Below, in pieces: positions 57,648-64,000 of a DNA stretch of 64,000 nt. The notes beneath the pieces are model-generated. The model was not told where the DNA came from and ran no database searches. It saw only the letters and a program-made list of their open reading frames with translations. How positions within the stretch are numbered: the first letter of the stretch is position 1; each line of letters begins with the position of its first letter. The translations under genes and the position numbers were made by a program. The stretch comes from Anisodus tanguticus. Taxonomy: Eukaryota; Streptophyta; Magnoliopsida; Solanales; Solanaceae. The stretch spans positions 53,118,859 through 53,182,858 of the forward strand of contig CM067547.1 in assembly GCA_034509755.1 (NCBI GenBank), written 5' to 3'.

Positions 57648-60244
57648 TTCTTTGTTTTGGAGCGTGTGGTAATCGCTGTGGTAGTTGGAGCCAGTGTCCT
57701 CTTCTTTGGTTGCTTTTTGGTGGACTTCGCTCTTTCAAATCTACTTTGTTCCTGTCTGCACCGTTCCATGTATTCCGCATGAGGCAAATCCATGAGTGCT
57801 ACAAACTCCTCATCTGTCATATCCGGGTGATATGCATTTTTGAAGGCATGAAATTGTTTGTATGTCATGTTATTTCTATAGATGGGGGCCCCCTCATCCG
57901 ATTCCGCTAATCGCTCGAACTCATCAAGCCCATCAAATCCACCACTGTTGGGTGCCTCGGCAATTTGGCTAGAGATAGATTCGATTGTCTCCTCTTCTCC
58001 AAAACCCATCGCCGCAACAGATGCCTCAATCTCATCATTTTCCTTTTCATTGTCACACCATCTCCTTCTCCTACTACTGCTAGTTGAACTTGAGGATCCT
58101 TTCGCAGGGAAGGAGAATGCTTTCTTCACCCATTCATTAGTAGCAGGAGCCTTGTTTATAGGAGTCAATTCACTAGAGGTAGTGATAGATCTTTTACCTG
58201 ATTTTGTCGCATTGTACACAGTTCCATCCATAGCAGCAATAAAGTCAGGATTGACCACAGTGATAGCCATGCAATTGGAGCCCTCGGTTGATGATGGCAC
58301 TTCAATGGTGACTTGTCTTCTACCCACTGTGCCGGTGATTTCAAGTGTCTCATACTCTTGTGTCCGCCCAACAATATTCTTATTTGGGTTTATGGATTTA
58401 GAACTTGTGGGGGTGCTTATTGGGCTCGGATTTTGGTTGTTTGGTGGGCTCGGTTTTTGGACCGAACTTGGGCTCAGGTTAGGAGAGTTTGGGCTCGGGT
58501 GGGTAGGGTTTCGGGTGGGGTTGGGTATGCTCGGGTTGGGTACTTCTCGGGTGGGTATGGGTGGGCCCGGGTTTGAGTTCGTGGATGGGGTCGGGTTGGT
58601 TTGTGGGCCGGGTTCAGTGGTTGGGCATGCCGGGTCAGTCACGGGTTGGGCCGTGATGGGTTTTGGGGCATAGTTTTGTGAGGGGTTGGTTTCGGGTCGG
58701 GTAAAGGGGATTGGGTTGGAATTTTGAGGGAATTTTTCTGGTGGGGCAGTGTCCGGAGGGGTATCCAGGGGGTGGTTTCCGATAGGTGGTTTAGGGTTTT
58801 GGGGTTTGGTGGTTTTGGCTATAGCGGTATTAGGGTTAGGGATTTGGGCCATTCCACTAGGGTTTGGCCCATCAGCCACCATAGCTGCTAAGGTTTCGGG
58901 TGGGTGGGTGGCGATAGTGGGTAGGGGTGCTGGTAGGGTTCCGGTGGGGTCGCTAGAGCCGCCTAGGTTTTCGGTAGGATTTTCGGCGCCGTCAAGAATT
59001 CCGGTAGGGTTTTCGGCGCCGTCAAGAATTCCGTAGGGTTTTCGGCGTTGGAAATTTCAAAAATTGTATTTTGTTGTAAGTGTGTGGGTTCTGACGCCTG
59101 GACAGTGGTTCCGACAGCTAATGACATCGTATTCACTGTTCCAGTCACCGGAGGAGGAGTTTCTATCGAATTGGCTGGCTGTTTTGTGGTTTGAGGTGGG
59201 TTTGGGTTGCATTTTCCAGTGGTTTTCCGTCTATGAGTGACGGTTTGCCATTCAGAATTGGTGGTGTGAGAGGTGGAAGAGGGGGGGATACGAGTAGGGT
59301 TTTGAGACTTACTTTTTTCGCCACCTGCCGCCGTCGATTCTCTTGCCACCCTCGGATCTCCCTTGGTTGGTCTCAATTCCGAATTCAGCTTCCAACATCC
59401 AATTGGAGTCATGCCCTTGTAGTTTACAATTGGTACAATATTTGGGCAAGAAATCATATCTAATTCTTTGCGATGTAGATGTAATTTCCGCCCCTTCACC
59501 TACTTGAATTAACACACTCTTGGGATGAGTTTTTATCAAATCAACTTCCACCTTGACTCTAGCACTACTAGGCCTCGTTTTATTCCTTGTAGCCGAATCA
59601 GTGGAGATGGGCTTTCCCACCGAAGCCGCCATGGAAAAAAGAGATGATTCGCCATGGAAATGTGGGGGCAATCCAGGGAAGGAGATCCATCCATAAGCAA
59701 ATCGTGTCTCCTCCTCCGGATTGAAAGTAACATCCCATTTGAAAGTTTTCATCAAATAGGGCTTGTTCTTGTCCTTGATTTCGAAGGTTTGTCTCGACAT
59801 CAAAGTATCATAATCCTCTGCAATTGTGCATCGAATCAAGACATGTCTATCACATAGCAATCCAATATTCACCTCCGCCTTCAAACCACATTGCTTTGGA
59901 ATCGCGGTTCTCAAGAGGCCTATTTCTGGCCAACCATGGCTAAACTTGCCAATAACCGCAAGATTTAACTCTTGTTGATGAATCATAACCTCTACTTCCT
60001 TCTTCTCAAACCTAACTGTTGGCTCACCATGTAGGTAAACAATAGGCTAGATTGGAATTGCCATGGACATGGGAGAAAGGACGCCGCAAGGGCTAGGATT
60101 TCTGCCATTAGCAGTTTCGGCAGTTTACAAATTCGGGATGTTGGGGGCTGATTTGAGGATGTTAGCGTAGTTGAGGGGCTGCGCGGGAGTGGGGGGGTGA
60201 TGGTCGACCTCAGGAGGAGGCCGGCCAGTGGCCGGAATGGCCAT
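57644..60244 (-). pseudogene. E12 ORF1/Gag-like gene, broken
   Basis: Start MAIPATGRPPPEVDHHPPTP at 60244. A CAA-to-TAA nonsense change near 60125 and a second stop near 60045 precede DUF4283 (59986-59309). The knuckle reads CTNCKLQGHDSN and then loses frame. The Pro/Asn-rich linker is followed by a long open C-terminal frame (58882-57644) with NCMAITVVNPDF, RRRRWCDNEKENDE and EEFVALMDLPHAEYMERC, ending RSKTKK. The C-terminal domain is well conserved with E13. Confidence 0.8.
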
Positions 60245-60297
60245 CGAAGGTCGGGAATGCTTTTGGGGAAGTGTCGCCGAAAATTGCCTCTCCTAGA

Positions 60298-60562
60298 GTC
60301 CGGGGTCCGGGGGTCCGGGGGTACCGGGGTCCCGGGGTCCCAGGGTTTAGGGTTCAGGGTTCAAGCTTCAGGGGTTCAGGGTTCAGGGTTCAGGGTTCAG
60401 GGCTTCAGGCTTCAGGGCTTCAGGGCATCAGGCTTCAGGGCTCAAGGCTCAGGGCTCAGGGCTCATGGTTCAGGGCTTCAGGGCTCAGGGTTCAGGGCTC
60501 AGGGTTTAGGGCTTCAGGGCTCGGGGTTCAGGGTTCAAGGTTTAGGGTTTAGGGTTAGGAAT
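60298..60562 (+). repeat. Variant telomere-like tract (GGGGTCC, TTCAGGG, CTCAGGG, TTTAGGG)
   Basis: Starts with GTCCGGGG units, passes through many TTCAGGG, GCTTCAGGG and GCTCAGGG units, and ends with perfect GGTTTAGGGTTTAGGGTTAGG. At about 265 bp it is the longest internal telomere-like tract of the array. The apparent ORFs here are repeat artefacts. Confidence 0.9.
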
Positions 60563-60703
60563 TTTTTTAAGCCACAGCCTCGCGGCTTGTGGAATTTTAT
60601 TAATAATAATAAATAAAGACAAGGGGCCCCAAAGGGGAAGTACAAGCAGGGGGGAGATTTCCTGTAACCCCACTATACTACTCCTATAAGGCCTAAGAGA
60701 AAT

Positions 60704-60922
60704 CTAACCTGAGTGAAGAAAAAAGGAACTTGCTAACACTAAGTATTCAATGATCATCATAGAGTTTATAATACACTTTATGATGATATTACAAATGATG
60801 ATACTAACATAAAGATAGGATAATATAAGGACAAAGCTAATGTCTACCTCTGAGCTTATAAAATCCTCAATATGATGTATCTTTTCCTGCTGATCTTCCA
60901 AATATTCTTGAAACTGGATCAT
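60704..60922 (-). CDS. Small hydrophobic ORF of E13 (72 aa)
   Basis: MIQFQEYLEDQQEKIHHIED plus hydrophobic half (SIIICNIIIKCIINS). ATGA overlap at 60922-60919. Intact. Confidence 0.55.
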   Translation of the reverse strand: MIQFQEYLEDQQEKIHHIEDFISSEVDISFVLILSYLYVSIIICNIIIKCIINSMMIIEYLVLASSFFLHSG

Positions 60923-63457
60923 TTCTTTGTCTTGGAGCGTGTGGTAATCGCTGTAGTAGCTGAAGCTATTGTCCTCTTCTTTGCTTGCTTTTTGTTGGAC
61001 TTTGCTTCAAATCTGCTTTGTTCCTGTCTGCACCGTTCCATGTATTCCGCATGAGGCAAATCCATGAGTGCTACAAACTCCTCACCTGTCATATCCGGGT
61101 GATATGCATTTTTGAAGGCATGAAATTGCTTGTATGTCATGTTGTTTCTATATATGGGGGCCCCCTCATCCGATTCCGCCATTCGCTCGAACTCATCAAG
61201 CCCATCAAATCCACCACTGCTGGCTGCCTCTGCAATTTGGCTAGAGATAGATTCGATAGTCTCATCTTCTCCGAAGCCCATTGCCGCAACCGAAGCCTCA
61301 ATCTCATCATTTTCCTTCTCATTGTCACACCATCTCCTTCTCCGACTACTACTAGTCGAGCTTGAGGATCCTTTCACCGGGAAGGAGAATGCTTTCTTCA
61401 CCCATTCATCGGTGGCAGGAGCCTTATTTTTAGGTGTCAATCCACTAGAGGCAGAGATAGGTCTTTTACCTGATTTTGTCGCACTGTACACAGTTCCATC
61501 CATCGCAGCAACAAAGTCAGGATTGACAACGGTGATAGCCATGCAGTTGGAGCCCTCGGTTGATGATGGCACTTCAACGATGGCTTGTCTTCTTCCCGCG
61601 GTACCGGTGATATCAAGTGTCTCATACTCTTGTGTCCTCCCAACAAGGTTTTTCTTTGCACTGATGGATTTAGAACTTGGGGAAGTGCTTGGTTTTTGGA
61701 TTGAAATTGGGCTCGGGTTAGGAGGGTTTGGGCTCGGGTGGATATGGTTTCGGGTGGGGTGGGGAGTGCTCAGGTTGGGTACGTCTCGGGTGGGTATGGG
61801 TGGGTCCGGGTTGGAATTTGTGGATAGGGTCGGGTTGGTTTGTGGGCCGAGTTGTGTGAGTGGGCTGTCGGCCGGTCGCCCACGGATTGAATGTGACGGG
61901 TTGGACATGGGCAGGGCTGGTTTCGGGTCGGGTAAGGGGGTGTGTGGTGGAATTTTGAGTGATTTTTTGTGGTGGGGAAGTGTCCGGAGTGGTGGCAGGG
62001 GGGTGGTTTCGGCAGGGGGTTTAGGGTTTTGGAAATTGGTGGTTTCGGCTATAGTGCGGTATTAGGGTTTGGGTTATGGGCATGGTTTTGGGCCATTCCG
62101 CTAGGGTTTGGCCCATCGGCCACCACAGCCGTTAGGGTTTCAGGTAAGTGGTTGTCGGGAATATGGGTGGTTGCCGGTAGGGTTCCGGTGAGGTCGCCGG
62201 AGCCGCCTAGGGTTTCGGTAGGGTTTCCGGCGCCGCCAAGAATTCCGGTAGGGTTTTCGGCGCCAAAAATTTCAAAATTTGTATTTTTTTGTAGGGATAT
62301 GGGTTCCGACGCCTGGACAGTGTTTCCGACAGCCAATGATGTCGTGTTCACCATTTCGCCGCGGGGAGGGTTTTCTAACGAATTTGCTGGTTGTTTTGTA
62401 TTTTGTGGTGGGTTTGGGTTGCCTTTTCCAGTGGTTTTCCATCTATGTATGACGGTTTGCCATTCGGAATTGGTGGTGTGAGAGGTAGAAGAGGGGGGGG
62501 GGGGAGACGAGTAGGGTGTTGAGACTTACTTTTTTCTCCACTGCCGCCGTCGATCCTCCTGCCACCGTCGGATCTGCCTTGTTTGGTCTCAATTCGGATT
62601 GAGTTTCCAACACCCAATTGAATCATGACTTTGTAGCTTGCAATTGGGACAATACTTGGGCAAGAAATCATATCTAATCCTTTGTGATGTAGATGTAATT
62701 TCAGCCCCTTCCCCCACTTGAATTAACACACTATTGGGATGACTTTTTAGCAAATCCACTTCTACCTTGACTCTTGCACTACTAGGCCTTGTTTTATTCC
62801 TTGTAGCCGAATCAATGGATATTGGCTTGCCAACCGAAGCCGCCATGGAGAAAAGTGAGGCTTCGCCATGAAAATGTGGGGGCAATCCAGGGAAAGAGAT
62901 CCATCCATAAGCAAATCGTGTCTCCTCCTCCGGATTGAAGGTAACATCCCATTTGAAAGTTCTCATCAAATAGGGCTTATTCTTCTCTTTGATTTCAAAG
63001 GTTTGTCTCGACATCAAGGTATCATAATCCTCCGCAATTGTGCATCGAATCAAAAGATGTCTATCACAAAGCAGTCCAATATTCACCTCCGCCTTTAAAC
63101 CACATTGCTTTGGAATCGTGGTTCTCAAGAGACCAATTTCTGGCCAACCATGGCTAAACTTGCCAATAACCGCAAGATTTAAATCTTGTTGATGAATCAT
63201 CACCTCCACTTCTTTCTTCTCAAACCTAACAGTAGGCTCACCATGTAGGTAAACAATAGGCTTGATTGAAATTGCTATGGACATGGGAGAAAGGATGCCG
63301 CCAGGGCTAGGGTTTCCGCATGAGCAGTTTCGACAGTTTGCAAATTCGGGGTGTTGGGGGCTGATTTGAGGATGTTAACGTAGTTGAGGGGATGCACGGG
63401 AGTGGAGGGGTTATGGCCGACCTCAGGAGGAGGCCGGCCAGTGGCCGGAATGGCCAT
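60919..63457 (-). pseudogene. E13 ORF1/Gag-like gene, frameshifted
   Basis: Start MAIPATGRPPPEVGHNPSTP at 63457, shifting at about 63285. DUF4283 and knuckle (CPNCKLQSHDSIGC, residues spaced C-x2-C-x4-H-x4-C) are open 63284-62589. The linker is split between 62671-62375 and 62354-62049. The C-terminal frame is open 61908-60919 with the same RRRRWCDNEKENDE and LPHAEYMERC features as E12. About three frame changes in all. Confidence 0.85.
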
Positions 63458-63535
63458 CGAAGGTCGGGAATGCTTTAGGGAAGTGTCGCCAAAAATCGCC
63501 TCTCCTAGAGAGCGTTTTTTCGGACCGTGGGTTTT

Positions 63536-64000
63536 TTGGGTTTAGAGTTTGGGGTTCAGGGTTAGTGGTTCGTGGTTCAAGGTTCTTAGTGGTTTGTGGT
63601 GTGGTTAGTGTTTGGTTTAGGTTTGGTTTAGTGGTTTAGTGGTTAGGTGGTTTAGTGGTTTGGTTTAGGGTTTAGGGTTTAGGGTTTAGTGGTTTAGGGT
63701 TTAGTTTGGTTTAGGTTTAGGGTTTAGGGTTTAGGTTTAGGGTTTAGGGTTTAGGGTTTAGGGTTTAGGGTTAGGGTTTAGGGTTTAGGTTTAGGGTTTA
63801 GGGTGGTTTAGGGTTTAGGTTTGTGGTTTAGGGTTTAGTGGTTTAGGTTTAGGTGGTTTAGGGTTTAGGGTTTAGGGTTTAGGTTTAGGTTTAGGTTTAG
63901 GTTTAGGTTTAGGTTTAGGGGTTTAGGGTTTAGGTTTAGGTTTAGGTTTAGGTGGTTTAGGGTTTAGGGTTTAGGGTTTAGTGGTTTAGTGGTTTAGGTT
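63536..64000 (+). repeat. Terminal TTTAGGG telomere-like array, degenerate
   Basis: Begins with variants (TTTAGAG, TTCAGGG, GGTTCGTGG), then a mix of perfect TTTAGGG, hexamer TTTAGG and TTTAGTGG units to the window edge. G-rich strand reads left to right, so the chromosome end is to the right. Whether the irregular units are real or sequencing error at the telomere cannot be judged here. Confidence 0.9.

Larger units (their letters stand above)
57283..60297 (-). mobile_element. E12: Gag-only telomeric LINE, nearly full length (3.0 kb)
   Basis: T-run 57283-57295. The body ends at CGCCTCTCCTAGAG, about 40 bp short of the E13 5' end, where GTCCGGGG-type repeats begin. Hairpin 57478-57512, perfect stem. 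With E13 it forms a third subfamily whose Gag ends RSKTKK. Confidence 0.9.
60563..63535 (-). mobile_element. E13: Gag-only telomeric LINE, full length, most distal (3.0 kb)
   Basis: T-run from about 60564 followed by AAGCCACAGCCTCGCGGCTT. The 5' end, GAGCGTTTTTTCGGACCGTG, meets GGGTTTTTTGGGTTTAGAG near 63535. Hairpin 60753-60787. Closest to the chromosome end and therefore, on the end-addition model, the latest arrival in this window. Confidence 0.9.

Noticed and set aside
25341..59036. Plus-strand Gly/Leu/Phe-rich ORFs (GLGLGFG-type) within the elements
   Set aside because: They are the antisense of the Pro/Asn-rich Gag linker and appear only where telomere-like G-rich words occur.
60197..60616. 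Plus-strand ORFs with FRVQGSGFRVQ-type repeats
   Set aside because: Direct translation of TTCAGGG/TTCAGGC repeats; no coding evidence.
24213..63535. LTR retrotransposon or pararetrovirus origin, because of the CCHC knuckle
   Set aside because: No LTRs, tRNA primer site, protease or integrase; poly(A) tails, an APE endonuclease and DUF4283 indicate an L1-type LINE.
24213..63535. Assembly artefact made of collapsed or repeated copies
   Set aside because: Copies fall into at least three subfamilies plus E2, with distinct seams, lengths and private mutations. E9/E10 and the 57.1-kb chimera are the only places where an error seems plausible, and both are flagged for read checking.

Overview
The window is nuclear plant DNA from the end of a chromosome arm, most likely from a member of the Solanaceae. 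The TTTAGGG repeats, the TS-type SINE with its tRNA-like A and B boxes, the RTE-clade LINE with a (TTG)n tail and the ~182-bp subtelomeric satellite all point that way. The species cannot be named from the sequence alone. The G-rich telomere strand reads left to right, so the chromosome terminus lies to the right.

1-17.5 kb is euchromatin with a single gene: a 16-exon, apparently intact PIAL1/PIAL2-type SUMO ligase (884 codons, SP-RING zinc finger). Its 5' flank carries a Mutator-like MITE with a Stowaway MITE inside it. The 6.8-kb first intron carries an antisense RTE LINE, split by a hAT MITE that itself holds a truncated RTE copy. A TS SINE with a perfect 17-bp target-site duplication sits in intron 3. 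18.0-24.2 kb is a ~182-bp satellite array with a ~1.34-kb higher-order period. It ends within a monomer, at TTTTAGG, and continues directly as (TTTAGGG)n, as expected for a broken end healed by telomerase.

24.2-63.5 kb is the notable part: thirteen head-to-tail non-LTR retrotransposons (called E1-E13 here), all on the minus strand. On the + strand each begins after a short telomeric tract, almost always after TTTAGG or TTTAGGG. A T-run follows (the complement of the poly(A) tail), then the antisense of the element, and the element 5' end is again capped by TTTAGGG-like repeats. This is the geometry expected if reverse transcription is primed by the 3' G-strand of the chromosome end and telomerase then extends the new end. 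Ten of the thirteen are full length and one is nearly so. E2 (7.6 kb) is an L1-clade element with ORF1 (DUF4283 and CCHC knuckle) and an ORF2 with APE endonuclease, YADD reverse transcriptase and RNase H. The other twelve encode only an ORF1/Gag-like protein plus, where the 3' part is intact, a 72-residue hydrophobic ORF joined to it by an ATGA stop/start overlap. The arrangement resembles the Gag-only HeT-A and RT-bearing TART/TAHRE pair of Drosophila telomeres.

All elements with this region present, including E2, share a 3' UTR hairpin whose stem is kept by compensatory changes. That suggests the Gag-only copies are mobilised by an E2-like reverse transcriptase. Every Gag and ORF2 copy in the window carries stops or frameshifts, so these are relics; an active source would be elsewhere. 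The last ~465 bp is degenerate TTTAGGG repeat running off the window.
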